Source of the DNA: Elioraea thermophila (ex Habib et al. 2022)
GTDB lineage: Bacteria; Pseudomonadota; Alphaproteobacteria; Acetobacterales; Acetobacteraceae
Assembly: GCF_003336755.1 (NCBI RefSeq)
Contig: NZ_QMDI01000002.1
Span: forward strand, 620,001-684,000
Direction of reading: 5' to 3'
Length of the DNA stretch: 64,000 nt
This document shows, piece after piece, positions 1 to 8,824 of the stretch (its first letter is position 1; each line of letters begins with the position of its first letter). The notes beneath the pieces were generated by a model. It was given only the letters and a program-made list of their open reading frames with translations, ran no database searches and was not told the origin of the DNA. The translations under genes and the position numbers were made by a program.

Positions 1-648
1 CCACCGACACCACCTGGCCGGAGCGGCGACGAGCCGGTCATCGCTGGCGGTGCGAAGTCTTCCCGCGGGACCGACTTCGTGCCCGGGGCGGGAACCGAGG
101 GGGCAGGGCTGAACGTCGCGCTGCCCGCAGGAGGACCGGGGGCGATCAACACCCTCCCGCTGGCAACCGCGACCCTTTTCCCCGCCCCGACGGATCCGTC
201 CGCCCCCACGGTTCTGCAAGCGGCGCGGGCTCCCGACCGCCCCGTCATCCCTCCTGCCCTGCAACTGGCACCGATCGTCATCACCCTCTCCGCACTCGAC
301 CAGGGCGCGGCAACGCGGCTGACGCTGACCCTCGAGCCGGAGGAGCTCGGTCGGATCGAGGTCGCCGTCGAACGCACTGGCGAAGCGCGGCTCGCCATCA
401 CGGTGGTGGCGGATCGACCAGAGACGCTGCATCTGCTGCAGCGCGATTCCGCCCTGCTCGACCGCGCGCTGGCGCAGGCCGGGGTCGGCGCGGAAGGCCG
501 TAGTCTCGCTTTCGCCTTCGGTGGGTCCGGTGGGCGTGGCGACGATCGGCCGGGCCGGCCCAGTTCGCGCGAAGAACCGGCTGGTGATGCCGCGGCGGAG
601 GCCGCTCAGCCCACCCCCGTACGCACGCTGCTTGACCTCGCGGTCTGA
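1..648 (+). CDS. fliK: Flagellar hook-length control protein FliK, C-terminal part
   Basis: The reading frame is open from the first base, so the start lies outside the window and only the C-terminal 215 codons are seen. The last third carries the Flg_hook signature: a 'LTLEPEELGRIEV' strand-turn, then 'LAITVVADRPETLHLLQRDSALLDRAL', typical of the FliK domain that contacts FlhB and sets hook length by switching export specificity. The preceding stretch is Pro/Ala-rich and low in complexity, as in the ruler part of FliK. It ends 15 bp before flgD, the usual partner because FlgD caps the growing hook. Family assignment is firm; the N-terminal part cannot be judged. Confidence 0.85.
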   Translation, partial: PPTPPGRSGDEPVIAGGAKSSRGTDFVPGAGTEGAGLNVALPAGGPGAINTLPLATATLFPAPTDPSAPTVLQAARAPDRPVIPPALQLAPIVITLSALDQGAATRLTLTLEPEELGRIEVAVERTGEARLAITVVADRPETLHLLQRDSALLDRALAQAGVGAEGRSLAFAFGGSGGRGDDRPGRPSSREEPAGDAAAEAAQPTPVRTLLDLAV

Positions 649-663
649 ACGGAGACGGATGCC

Positions 664-1326
664 ATGACCACCCCTGCCGCCACCCTGACGCCGACCGAGC
701 GCGTGCAGAACGCGATCGCCTCGCGCCGGCAGATCGCTTCGAATTTCCAGGACTTCCTCAGGCTTCTCACCACCCAGCTGCGCAACCAGGACCCGACCGC
801 GCCGCTCGACACCAATCAGTTCACCCAACAGTTGGTGATGTTCGCCCAGGTCGAGCAGCAGCTCGCCACCAACCAGAGCCTCGAACGGCTGATCCGGCTG
901 CAGGAGACGTCGCAACTCACCGCTCTGACGCCCCTGATCGGCCGGCTGGTGGAAGCGGAGTCCGGCTCGATCGTGCTGCAGGACGGGACGGCGCGCGGCG
1001 CTTACGTGCTGCGTGCGGACGCCACCGCAACGACCATAACGATCCGCGACGCCTCGGGACGCATCGTCGCCCAATCGCCCGGGCAGACCCGCGCCGGCCG
1101 CCATGAGATCGCCTGGGATGGCCGCGACCTGGTCGGCCGCCGGCTGCCCGATGGGGCCTATACGATCCGGGTCGAGGCCTCGTATGGCTCGACCATTGAG
1201 GCCGTGCCCACCACCGTGATCGGCCGCATCACGGGGGCGGAACGGGCCGATGGCGGGTTGAAGCTCACAATCGGGCGGCTCGCGATCGAGCCCGGCGCGA
1301 TCCGGTCCGTAACGCCCGACCGCTGA
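664..1326 (+). CDS. flgD: Flagellar hook-capping (hook assembly scaffold) protein FlgD
   Basis: A 220-residue protein. The N-terminal conserved block 'NFQDFLRLLTTQLRNQDPTAPLDTNQFTQQLVMFAQVEQQLATN' (about residues 27-70) is diagnostic of FlgD, which sits at the tip of the growing hook and promotes FlgE polymerisation. The C-terminal half is beta-rich with the FLG_FnIII/Tudor-like pattern 'GRHEIAWDGRDLVGRRLPDGAYTIRV'. The ATG follows an ACGGAGACGG ribosome-binding site. It lies directly after fliK, consistent with a hook-assembly transcription unit. Length is normal for the family. Confidence 0.95.
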   Translation: MTTPAATLTPTERVQNAIASRRQIASNFQDFLRLLTTQLRNQDPTAPLDTNQFTQQLVMFAQVEQQLATNQSLERLIRLQETSQLTALTPLIGRLVEAESGSIVLQDGTARGAYVLRADATATTITIRDASGRIVAQSPGQTRAGRHEIAWDGRDLVGRRLPDGAYTIRVEASYGSTIEAVPTTVIGRITGAERADGGLKLTIGRLAIEPGAIRSVTPDR

Positions 1327-1356
1327 GCGCCCGGAGGAAGGGGACACGGCTCTGCA

Positions 1357-1386
1357 GGCAAGATTTTCCACTGGGCAAGTTTTGCC
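1357..1386 (+). promoter_or_regulatory. Tandem 13-bp repeats upstream of fliF, possible flagellar operator
   Basis: In the 163-bp gap before fliF, GGCAAGATTTTCC (1357-1369) and GGCAAGTTTTGCC (1374-1386) lie in direct orientation, 17 bp start to start. The second copy is also an inverted repeat (GGCAA-GTT-TTGCC). In Caulobacter the fliF promoter is controlled by FlbD, whose gene lies in this same cluster, so an FlbD operator is a reasonable inference. I could not match it to a perfect sigma-54 -24/-12 element: the GG-to-GC spacing is one base short. Confidence 0.4.
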
Positions 1387-1489
1387 GCGTTAACTCTGCC
1401 GCAACACCTTTCCTCCACGCTTGCGTGTGATCGCGCCGCGCCACCGACCAGGCGTCAGCGGGCGCAGCGCACGAGGGAGCGAAGGTGCC

Positions 1490-3154
1490 TTGAACGGTCT
1501 GCTCATCGGGCTGAAGACACTGGGGCCCGTCCGGCTCGCGGTTCTCGGCGCGGTCGGCGCGGTGGTGCTGGGCGTCATTCTGTTCCTGGCGGTCCGCGCC
1601 AGCGAGCCGCCGCTGGCGCTGCTTTATGGTGAGCTCGACCAGCGGGACGCCGCTCAAATCGTGCAGGCACTGGAACGCCAGCGCGTGCCTTACCGCCTCG
1701 CGGGCAACGGCACGCAGGTTCTCGTCCCGGTCGATCAAGTGCCTCGTCTGCGTCTGGCGCTCGCTGCCGAAGGGCTGCCGGCGGGCGGCTCGGTGGGCTA
1801 CGAAATCTTCGACCGTTCGGATGGCCTGACGGCCTCTTCCTTCCAGCAGGAAATGAACCGGCTGCGCGCGCTCGAGGGCGAACTGGCGCGGACCATCCGC
1901 TCGCTCTCCGGCGTGCGCGCCGCTCGCGTCCACCTCGTCTTGCCAAGGCGGGATCCCTTCTCCCGCCGCGAGGCCGACGCTCAGGCCTCGATCGTGCTGA
2001 CCATGAACGGGGTGCAGCGTCTGGATCGGGAACAGGTGCAGGCGATCGTTCATCTGGTCGCCGCCGCCGTGCCCGGCCTGAAGCCGCAGAACATCTCGGT
2101 GATCGACAATCGCGGCTCGCTGCTCGCCCGCTCGGGCCAGGCGGTCGGCGGGCTTGGTCTTGCGCTGAATGCCGAGGAACTGCGTCGCGCCCACGAACTC
2201 CGCCTCGCCCGTGCGGTCGAGGAGATGCTTGAGCGCACCGTCGGCGTCGGACGGGTGCGCGCCGAGGCGACGGTCGAGATGGATTTCGATCGGTTCACGG
2301 AGAGCCGCGAAAGCTTCGACCCCGATCAGCAGGTCGCCCGCTCGGTCCACAGCGTGACCGAGGAAAGCCGCACGGTCGATCGCGCGGAGAATGTCACCGT
2401 CGGCAACAATCTGCCGAATGCGCAGCCGCAAGGGAGCCAGGGCGGGTCGCAAGAAAGTCGAACGGAAGAGACGACGAACTACGAGATTGGCCGGGTACTT
2501 CGCCAGATCACGCGCGACACGCCGACCGTTCGCCGCCTCTCCATCGCCGTGCTGGTGGACCACGCTCCGGTCGCGGGCGGCGAGCCACGCCCGCGCACGG
2601 CGGAAGAACTTGACCGCTTGGCAGCCCTTGTTCGATCCGCCGTGGGCTTCGATGAAACGCGTGGCGATCGCGTGGAGATCGTCAATCTGCGGTTCGCCGA
2701 CGCGGACGGTACGGCGTCTGCCGAAGAGAGCCTGTTCGGCCTGCCGATCGGTCGCGCCGAGCTCGTGCGACTGGTCGAGACGCTTGTCTTCGGCATCGTC
2801 GCCTTGCTCGCGCTCCTGCTCGTCGCGCGCCCGCTCGCCGGCCGTGCTCTGGAGCGGATCGGCCGTCCCGGTTCCGAGCCCGCCGGCGCCCTGCCCGCGA
2901 CGGGCGGCACGGTCGCTGCTCTTCCGGGCCCGAGCGGGATCACGACCCCAATCGCTTCGACCGACACAACACCGCAGATCGCGGCCGCCGGTGACACGCT
3001 CGGCGCTCCGCCGGAACCCGAGAGCATGATCAACGTCGCCAACATCGAAGGAAAGATGCGCGCTTCCTCGATCCGTCGCATCGCCGAACTGGTGGAAAAG
3101 CACCCGGAAGAGGCAGTCGCCGTGGTGCGCAGCTGGATGGCGCAGGAGAGCTGA
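1490..3154 (+). CDS. fliF: Flagellar MS-ring protein FliF
   Basis: Forms the membrane MS ring that nucleates the flagellar basal body. The N-terminal transmembrane helix ('LAVLGAVGAVVLGVILFLAVRAS') is followed by the YscJ/FliF domain ('LLYGELDQRDAAQIVQALERQRVPYRL', 'SSFQQEMNRLRALEGELARTI'). A second hydrophobic helix lies near the C-terminus ('LVETLVFGIVALLALLLVARPL'), and the tail 'KMRASSIRRIAELVEKHPEEAVAVVRSWM' is the FliG-binding segment. The TTG at 1490 is preferred because it follows an AGGGAGCGAAGG Shine-Dalgarno-like stretch and places the first TM segment correctly. It gives 554 residues; an in-frame GTG at 1421 would add 23 uninformative residues. fliG follows after 3 bp. Confidence 0.93.
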   Translation: MNGLLIGLKTLGPVRLAVLGAVGAVVLGVILFLAVRASEPPLALLYGELDQRDAAQIVQALERQRVPYRLAGNGTQVLVPVDQVPRLRLALAAEGLPAGGSVGYEIFDRSDGLTASSFQQEMNRLRALEGELARTIRSLSGVRAARVHLVLPRRDPFSRREADAQASIVLTMNGVQRLDREQVQAIVHLVAAAVPGLKPQNISVIDNRGSLLARSGQAVGGLGLALNAEELRRAHELRLARAVEEMLERTVGVGRVRAEATVEMDFDRFTESRESFDPDQQVARSVHSVTEESRTVDRAENVTVGNNLPNAQPQGSQGGSQESRTEETTNYEIGRVLRQITRDTPTVRRLSIAVLVDHAPVAGGEPRPRTAEELDRLAALVRSAVGFDETRGDRVEIVNLRFADADGTASAEESLFGLPIGRAELVRLVETLVFGIVALLALLLVARPLAGRALERIGRPGSEPAGALPATGGTVAALPGPSGITTPIASTDTTPQIAAAGDTLGAPPEPESMINVANIEGKMRASSIRRIAELVEKHPEEAVAVVRSWMAQES

Positions 3155-3157
3155 GCG

Positions 3158-4174
3158 ATGGCCCGCGTGCGCGACGATTATCGCAGTCTGACGGGGGCGC
3201 AGAAGGCCGCCGTGCTGATGCTGACCCTGGGCGAGGAGAACGCCGCCAAACTCTTCGCCCAGATGCACGAGGACGAGATCAAGGAGGTTTCCGCCGCCAT
3301 GGCCACCCTCGGCCCCGTCGCGGCCTCCGTGGTGGAAAGACTGTGCCAGGAGTTCGCCAGCCAAATCAGTGCGGCGGGCAATCTGGTGGGCACGTTCGAG
3401 AGTACGGAACGGCTGCTGCTGAAGACGCTGCCGCGCGACCGTGTGACGCAAATCATGGAGGAGATCCGCGGCCCTGCCGGCCGCACGATGTGGGACAAGC
3501 TCGGCAACGTCAACGAGGTGGTGCTCGCCAACTACCTGAAGAATGAATACCCCCAGACGGTCGCCCTCGTGCTTTCCCGCATCAAGCCGGACCACGCCGC
3601 CCGGGTGCTGCAGCTCCTCCCGGAGGCCTTCGCGATGGAGGTGATCATGCGCATGCTGCGCATGGAAGCCGTGCAGAAGGAGATCCTGGAGGGCGTCGAG
3701 CGCACACTCCGCCAGGAATTCATGTCGAACCTTGCGCGTACGCAACGCCGCGACGCGCACGAGGTGATGGCGGACATCTTCAACAATCTCGATCGGTCCG
3801 CCGAGGCGCGCTTCCTCGCCGCCCTCGAGGAGCGCAATCGCGATGCCGCCGAACGCATCAAGAGCCTGATGTTCACCTTCGATGACCTGACGCGCATCAA
3901 CAGCCAGGGCATCCAGCTTCTCATGCGTTCGGTCGAGAAGGAGAAGCTCGCGCTCGCGCTCAAGGGCGCCTCCGACACCATCAAGGAGCTGTTCTTCAGC
4001 AACCTTTCCGAGCGCGCCGGAAAGATGCTGCGGGAAGACATCGAGGCCCTCGGACCAGTTCGCCTGAAGGACGTGGAGGAGGCGCAGGCGAGCATCGTCG
4101 CAACCGCGAAGGATCTCGCGGCGAGCGGGCAGATCGTCCTCTCGGACGGTCGCGAAGAGGAACTGGTGTATTGA
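3158..4174 (+). CDS. fliG: Flagellar motor switch protein FliG
   Basis: 338 residues, normal for FliG. The N-terminal domain binds FliF ('[35 protein letters not shown]'). The middle domain has '[29 protein letters not shown]'. The C-terminal motor domain contains the charged helix involved in stator contact ('[18 protein letters not shown]', '[20 protein letters not shown]'). It couples proton-driven stator force to the C-ring and helps set rotation direction. The gene starts 3 bp after fliF and ends 1 bp before fliH, consistent with translational coupling. Confidence 0.96.
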   Translation: MARVRDDYRSLTGAQKAAVLMLTLGEENAAKLFAQMHEDEIKEVSAAMATLGPVAASVVERLCQEFASQISAAGNLVGTFESTERLLLKTLPRDRVTQIMEEIRGPAGRTMWDKLGNVNEVVLANYLKNEYPQTVALVLSRIKPDHAARVLQLLPEAFAMEVIMRMLRMEAVQKEILEGVERTLRQEFMSNLARTQRRDAHEVMADIFNNLDRSAEARFLAALEERNRDAAERIKSLMFTFDDLTRINSQGIQLLMRSVEKEKLALALKGASDTIKELFFSNLSERAGKMLREDIEALGPVRLKDVEEAQASIVATAKDLAASGQIVLSDGREEELVY

Positions 4175-4175
4175 C

Positions 4176-4910
4176 ATGACCGAGCGCCCCGCCGTGCCAG
4201 CAGCCGCACGACCGCGTCCCGTCCCGCTCTCCGCGCTCGTCACCCGACCCGCCCCGGCGGCGGAACGGCCGCGTCGCGTGCTGTTCGGGGAGAGCTTCGA
4301 CCCCGCTCCGCCGCCCCCGGCCGCAGCGCCGGAGCCGGAGATCATTGCGCCCTCGTTCACGCTTGAGGACTTGGAGCTTGCCCGCGCCGATGCCTTCGCC
4401 GAGGGCCGTAAAGCCGGCATGGCCGAAGCGCAGGCAAGCGTGGCGGCCCGGCATTCGGCAGCGCTCGAGGCCTGCGTCACAGCCATCGGCGAGAGCGTGG
4501 CCGAAGCGCGCAGAGCAGCCGACGCCACCGTGGCCGCCCTTGGCCGTGCCGTGTTCGACAGTTTTGCAACTCTCCTTCCCAACTCCGCACAGACACTGCT
4601 CGCGGACCGCGTCGAGCGACTGGTTGGCGAACTCCGCGCAAGCCTCGGTGCAGAGGTTGCTCTTCTGGTACGCGCGGCACCGGACGTCGCCGATGCGATC
4701 GCCAGCGCCCTCGAACGCGTGCGGCACCGCGAGGGCCCGACCCTCCCCACAAAGCTCGAAGTTGACTCCTCGTTGCCTGCGACGGCCGTGCGCATCGCTT
4801 GGTCTTCCGCCGAGGCGGAGATCGATCTGGCAACAGTCGCCGAAGCGCTGCGTCGGATCCTCGCCGATCTCCTCCCCAACTCCCCAGCGACGACCCTGAA
4901 TGCGGAGTGA
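4176..4910 (+). CDS. fliH: Flagellar export-ATPase regulator FliH (FlbE-like)
   Basis: A 244-residue protein between fliG and fliN, the position of fliH/flbE in the Caulobacter fliF operon. The first 65 residues are Pro/Ala-rich. They are followed by 'FTLEDLELARADAFAEGRKAGMAEAQ', the FliH-like start of a long Ala/Glu helix, then a C-terminal 'VRIAWSSAEAEIDLATVAEALRRILADLL' that fits the domain docking on the FliI ATPase. FliH proteins are poorly conserved, so the call leans on position and this pattern. FliI itself is not in the window. Confidence 0.8.
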   Translation: MTERPAVPAAARPRPVPLSALVTRPAPAAERPRRVLFGESFDPAPPPPAAAPEPEIIAPSFTLEDLELARADAFAEGRKAGMAEAQASVAARHSAALEACVTAIGESVAEARRAADATVAALGRAVFDSFATLLPNSAQTLLADRVERLVGELRASLGAEVALLVRAAPDVADAIASALERVRHREGPTLPTKLEVDSSLPATAVRIAWSSAEAEIDLATVAEALRRILADLLPNSPATTLNAE

Positions 4911-4914
4911 AGCC

Positions 4915-5256
4915 ATGAGCAATGAACCCTCGATCGAGCTGAAGGACCTCGACCCGTCGCTTCCCACTCCCGCCGGCACCGGCGATCCGCCCATCCAAAG
5001 ATCGGCTCGGGACCTCGAGGCGGTCTACGACATTCCCGTCCAGGTCTCGGCTGTTCTCGGCAAATCGGTGATGCAGGTGAGCCAGCTGCTGAAGCTCGGA
5101 CGCGGTGCAGTGGTCGAACTCGACCGTAAGCTCGGCGAGGCGATCGACATCTACGTCAACAACCGCCTCGTCGCGCGCGGTGAAGTTGTGATGGTCGATG
5201 ACGACCGTCTCGGCGTGACGATGACCGAGATCGTCAAGGGTGATCGCGGCGTGTGA
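4915..5256 (+). CDS. fliN: Flagellar motor switch protein FliN
   Basis: A C-ring component. The SpoA/FliN domain fills most of the protein: '[68 protein letters not shown]'. The ATG at 4915 is chosen because GGAG lies just upstream and because the alternative GTG at 4900 would overlap fliH. It gives 113 residues, normal for the family. It lies between fliH and flbD as in Caulobacter. fliM and fliI must be elsewhere. Confidence 0.95.
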   Translation: MSNEPSIELKDLDPSLPTPAGTGDPPIQRSARDLEAVYDIPVQVSAVLGKSVMQVSQLLKLGRGAVVELDRKLGEAIDIYVNNRLVARGEVVMVDDDRLGVTMTEIVKGDRGV

Positions 5257-5291
5257 CCGCCGACAGGGTGACGGACAGGGAGCATCTCCAC

Positions 5292-6686
5292 ATGCGCGTG
5301 ATGATCGTCGGATCGATGGCCGCGGAGCTGGGTGAAGCGGCGCGCATCGCGATCGCCCGCGGCGCGAAGATCGCGCAGGCGGACGACGTTCCTTCGGCGC
5401 TGGCCGAACTGCGCAGCGGCCGAGGCGCCGACGTCGTCTTGTGCGACGTACAGCTTCCGATCGAAGACCTGATCACGCAAATGACGTCCGAGCGGATTGC
5501 GGCACCGGTCATCGCCTGCGGCACGCGCTCCGATGCGGTGCGGGCTGCCGCCGCGATCCGAGCCGGCGCACGGGAATATCTGCCACTACCGCCCGATGCC
5601 GAATTGATCGCCGCCCTGCTCGAGACCCTCGGCGGCGATGGCCGGGCACCCGTTGCCGTCGATCCCGCCATGGTTGCCACGCTGCGGCGGGCCGAGCAGA
5701 TCGCGGCCTCAGACGCCTCGGTCCTGATCCGGGGCGAGAGCGGAACCGGGAAGGAAGTCCTCGCGCGCCACATCCATCGCCGTTCGCGCCGGGCTGCCGG
5801 TCCCTTCATCGCCGTCAACTGCGCCGCAATCCCGGAGAACCTCCTGGAAAGCGAGCTGTTCGGCCACGAGAAAGGCGCGTTCTCGGGCGCGATCGCTCGC
5901 CGGATCGGGCGTTTCGAGGCTGCGGATGGCGGGACTCTCCTGCTCGACGAGATCAGCGAGATGGACGTCCGCCTTCAGGCGAAGCTCCTGCGCGCGATCC
6001 AGGAACGCGAGATCGACCGTCTCGGCGGCACCGAGCCGGTGAAGGTGAACGTGCGCATCCTGGCGACCACGAACCGCCCCCTCGAAGCCGAGGTGCGCAA
6101 GGGAACGTTCCGCGAGGATCTCTATTTCCGGCTGAACGTCATCACCCTCACCCTGCCTCCTTTGCGCGAGCGGCCGCGCGACATCGTCCCGCTCGCCGAA
6201 ATGTTCGCCCGCCGGTACGCGGAGGTGAACGGCCTGCCGCATCGGCCACTTTCGGCAGAGGCGAAGCGGCTGCTCGAAGCGCAGCCTTGGCGCGGCAACG
6301 TGCGCGAGCTCGAGAACACCATCCATCGCGCGGTCCTGCTCGCCTCCGGCGACGTGATCGACGTGGACGCGATCGAACTCCCCGTCGCCGAGGCGGCAAT
6401 CAGCACCTCTGCGGGCGGCCCCGCCATCACGCGAGGGCCAAGCACTGCCAGCATCGCCCCAGCACCTGGCGCCGCAAGCCTCGTCGGTCGAACCGTCGCC
6501 GACGTCGAGCGCGATCTGATCCTGGAGACGCTCACGCACTGCCTCGGCAATCGGACCCACGCCGCCGCATTGCTCGGGATTTCGATCCGCACCTTGCGCA
6601 ACAAGCTCCGCGAATATTCAGCCGCGGGCGTCAAGATCCCGGCCGCGCCGAATGCCGTCGGCGTGGCTGACCGCGTGCCAGCCTGA
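5292..6686 (+). CDS. flbD: Flagellar sigma-54-dependent transcriptional regulator FlbD
   Basis: 464 residues. The N-terminal receiver-like domain (1-105) keeps Asp52 ('LCDVQLP') but lacks the usual N-terminal acidic pair. The AAA+ domain has Walker A GESGTGKE (148-155), '[15 protein letters not shown]' (sigma-54 contact loop at 195-200) and Walker B LLLDE (216-220). A Fis-type HTH '[20 protein letters not shown]' lies near the C-terminus. The overall pattern, including '[25 protein letters not shown]', closely resembles Caulobacter FlbD, which activates late flagellar genes and represses fliF. The contact loop reads GAFSGA instead of GAFTGA. The ATG at 5292 fits FlbD better than the in-frame GTG at 5253, which overlaps fliN. 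Confidence 0.93.
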   Translation: MRVMIVGSMAAELGEAARIAIARGAKIAQADDVPSALAELRSGRGADVVLCDVQLPIEDLITQMTSERIAAPVIACGTRSDAVRAAAAIRAGAREYLPLPPDAELIAALLETLGGDGRAPVAVDPAMVATLRRAEQIAASDASVLIRGESGTGKEVLARHIHRRSRRAAGPFIAVNCAAIPENLLESELFGHEKGAFSGAIARRIGRFEAADGGTLLLDEISEMDVRLQAKLLRAIQEREIDRLGGTEPVKVNVRILATTNRPLEAEVRKGTFREDLYFRLNVITLTLPPLRERPRDIVPLAEMFARRYAEVNGLPHRPLSAEAKRLLEAQPWRGNVRELENTIHRAVLLASGDVIDVDAIELPVAEAAISTSAGGPAITRGPSTASIAPAPGAASLVGRTVADVERDLILETLTHCLGNRTHAAALLGISIRTLRNKLREYSAAGVKIPAAPNAVGVADRVPA

Positions 6687-6718
6687 CACCATCGCGCGGA
6701 GACGACGGGTCCGACGCG

Positions 6719-8821
6719 ATGGCAGGCGAGGTTCAGGCGAGCGCGCCCCTGACCGCGGTGCTCGGTCGGCTGAACGCCGTCCGCCCCGGGTCGGACGTGC
6801 TGATGGCGGCGGGCGTCGGGCTGCTCGTCGTCATCCTCGTCGTGCCTCTGCCGACGATCCTGCTCGATTTCGGCTTGGCCCTCTCCCTTACCGCCTCCAT
6901 CCTCGTGCTGATGACGGCCGTGCTGATGCAGAGGCCGCTCGACTTCACGTCGTTCCCCACGGTGTTGTTGATCACCACCCTGCTCAGGCTGGGGCTGAAC
7001 ATCGCGTCGACGCGATTGATCCTCAGCGCCGGGCATGAAGGGCCGCAGGCAGCCGGCGCTGTCATCGCGGCATTCGGCGGCTTCCTGATGGCAGGTGACG
7101 TGGTGATCGGGTTGATCGTGTTTGCGATCCTCGTGCTCGTGAACTTCGTCGTCATCACCAAGGGCTCCGGGCGGATCGCGGAAGTGGCGGCCCGCTTCAG
7201 CCTGGACGCGATGCCGGGCAAGCAGATGGCCATCGATGCCGATCTTTCCGCAGGATTGATCGACGAGGCGGGGGCACGAGCACGCCGCAAGCAGCTCGAG
7301 GAGGAGAGCGCATTCTTCGGCGCCATGGACGGTGCGGCGAAGTTCGTGCGCGGCGACGCCATCGCCGGCCTGGTCATCACCCTGATCAACATCCTCGGCG
7401 GGCTCGCGCTCGGCATGGGTCGTGCCGGCATGCCACTGGCCGAAGCCGCGCGCACCTACACGCTGCTCACCATCGGGGACGGCCTGGTCAGCCAGATCCC
7501 TGCCCTCCTCGTCTCCACAGCGGCGGGCATCGTCGTCACCAAGGCGGGGGTGGATGGGGCGACGGATCAGGCGCTGGCGCGCGAACTTGCTGGTTCGCCA
7601 AAACCACTCGCGCTCGCTTCCGCCGCCGCGGGCGCCCTCGCCCTTCTGCCCGGTCTGCCGGCGTTGCCGTTCCTTCTCCTCGCTGGCGCCGCCGGCGCCG
7701 CGGCGTGGGCCCGGCATCGTGCGCAGGGATCCGTCGAGCCCACGGCGGCGGAGCATGCGGCGGCTCAGCCGGAGACATCGACCCCGGTCGACGATCCCGC
7801 GCAAGTGCTCCGCATCGACGCGGTTCGCCTCGAACTCGGTTACGGACTGCTGCGTCTCGCCACCGGCGAAGCCGGGCAGCGCCTGACGGAGCAGATCCGG
7901 GCGCTTCGCCGAAGCCTGGCTCAGGAGTTCGGCTTCGTTCTTCCCCCCGTGCGCATTCAGGACAATGTTCAGCTGCCGCCGAACACCTACGTGGTGCGCC
8001 TGAAGGAGATCGAGGCGGGACGTGCCGAGCTGCGCCCGACGATGCTCCTTGTCATGGATGCGACCGGCGCACCGGTGCAGCTTCCCGGCGAACGGACGAC
8101 GGAGCCCGCCTTCGGCCTGCCCGCGGTGTGGGTCGACGAGACCCTTCGCGACGAAGCGCAGGCGCGCGGCTACACCGTCGTCGACCCGGCCTCCGTCCTG
8201 GTCACGCACCTCACCGAACTGGTGCGCGATCACTTGGCCGAGCTCCTCTCCTTCGCAGACACCCAGAAGCTGCTCGACGAGCTGCCGCGCGAGCACCAGA
8301 AGCTCGTCTCCGATCTGGCCGCGCAACAGGTTGGGACCGGAACGATCCAGCGCGTTCTGCAGGCCCTTCTCGCCGAGCGGGTCTCCATCCGCGATTTGCC
8401 GACCATTCTCGAGGGCATCCTGGAGGGCGCGCCGTCCGCGAGAGGTTTCCCCGCCCTTCTCGCCACGGTGCGCATGCGGCTGGCGCGGCAGATCACGGAC
8501 AGTCTTACCGGTCCGAAGGGGTATGTGCCGCTCATCACCCTGTCGGCCGAATGGGAGCGCGCCTTCGCCGAGGCGCTCACCGGCCCGGCGGAAGACCGTC
8601 AGCTCGCCATGGCTCCCTCCAAGCTGCAGGAGTTTCTCACCCGTCTGCGCGATGCCTTCGACCGCGCCGCGGCGGCGGGCGAGCAGGCTGCACTGCTCGT
8701 CAGTCCGCATTTGCGACCGCACCTGCGCGCGGTGATCGAGCGGTTCCGGCCGGCCACGCCGGTGCTCAGCCAAGCCGAGATCCATCCTCGCGCGCGGGTC
8801 CGGACCGTGGGATCAATCTGA
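6719..8821 (+). CDS. flhA: Flagellar type III export gate protein FlhA
   Basis: 700 residues, typical length. The N-terminal half is a multi-pass membrane domain. It contains the FHIPEP-family blocks 'LRLGLNIASTRLIL', 'VVIGLIVFAILVLVNFVVITKGSGRIAEVAARFSLDAMPGKQMAIDADL' and 'RRKQLEEESAFFGAMDGAAKFVRGDAIAGL'. The C-terminal cytoplasmic domain (from about residue 360) handles substrates and chaperones of the export apparatus. A hydrophobic stretch and an Ala/Glu linker separate the halves. flhF begins 3 bp later. Confidence 0.96.
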   Translation: MAGEVQASAPLTAVLGRLNAVRPGSDVLMAAGVGLLVVILVVPLPTILLDFGLALSLTASILVLMTAVLMQRPLDFTSFPTVLLITTLLRLGLNIASTRLILSAGHEGPQAAGAVIAAFGGFLMAGDVVIGLIVFAILVLVNFVVITKGSGRIAEVAARFSLDAMPGKQMAIDADLSAGLIDEAGARARRKQLEEESAFFGAMDGAAKFVRGDAIAGLVITLINILGGLALGMGRAGMPLAEAARTYTLLTIGDGLVSQIPALLVSTAAGIVVTKAGVDGATDQALARELAGSPKPLALASAAAGALALLPGLPALPFLLLAGAAGAAAWARHRAQGSVEPTAAEHAAAQPETSTPVDDPAQVLRIDAVRLELGYGLLRLATGEAGQRLTEQIRALRRSLAQEFGFVLPPVRIQDNVQLPPNTYVVRLKEIEAGRAELRPTMLLVMDATGAPVQLPGERTTEPAFGLPAVWVDETLRDEAQARGYTVVDPASVLVTHLTELVRDHLAELLSFADTQKLLDELPREHQKLVSDLAAQQVGTGTIQRVLQALLAERVSIRDLPTILEGILEGAPSARGFPALLATVRMRLARQITDSLTGPKGYVPLITLSAEWERAFAEALTGPAEDRQLAMAPSKLQEFLTRLRDAFDRAAAAGEQAALLVSPHLRPHLRAVIERFRPATPVLSQAEIHPRARVRTVGSI

Positions 8822-8824
8822 GCA

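Noticed and set aside
1371..1387. A sigma-54 -24/-12 promoter before fliF
   Set aside because: The GG and GC dinucleotides are one base too close. It is reported instead as a repeat of unknown use.
1265..4879. A 1204-codon open frame on the - strand
   Set aside because: It lies antisense to flgD, fliF, fliG and fliH, has an Arg/His/Ala-rich shadow composition and no domain. Long antisense frames are expected at this G+C content.
6122..8785. An 887-codon open frame on the - strand opposite flbD and flhA
   Set aside because: Composition is typical of a shadow frame (Gln/Arg/His/Gly) and the sense strand has clear family matches.
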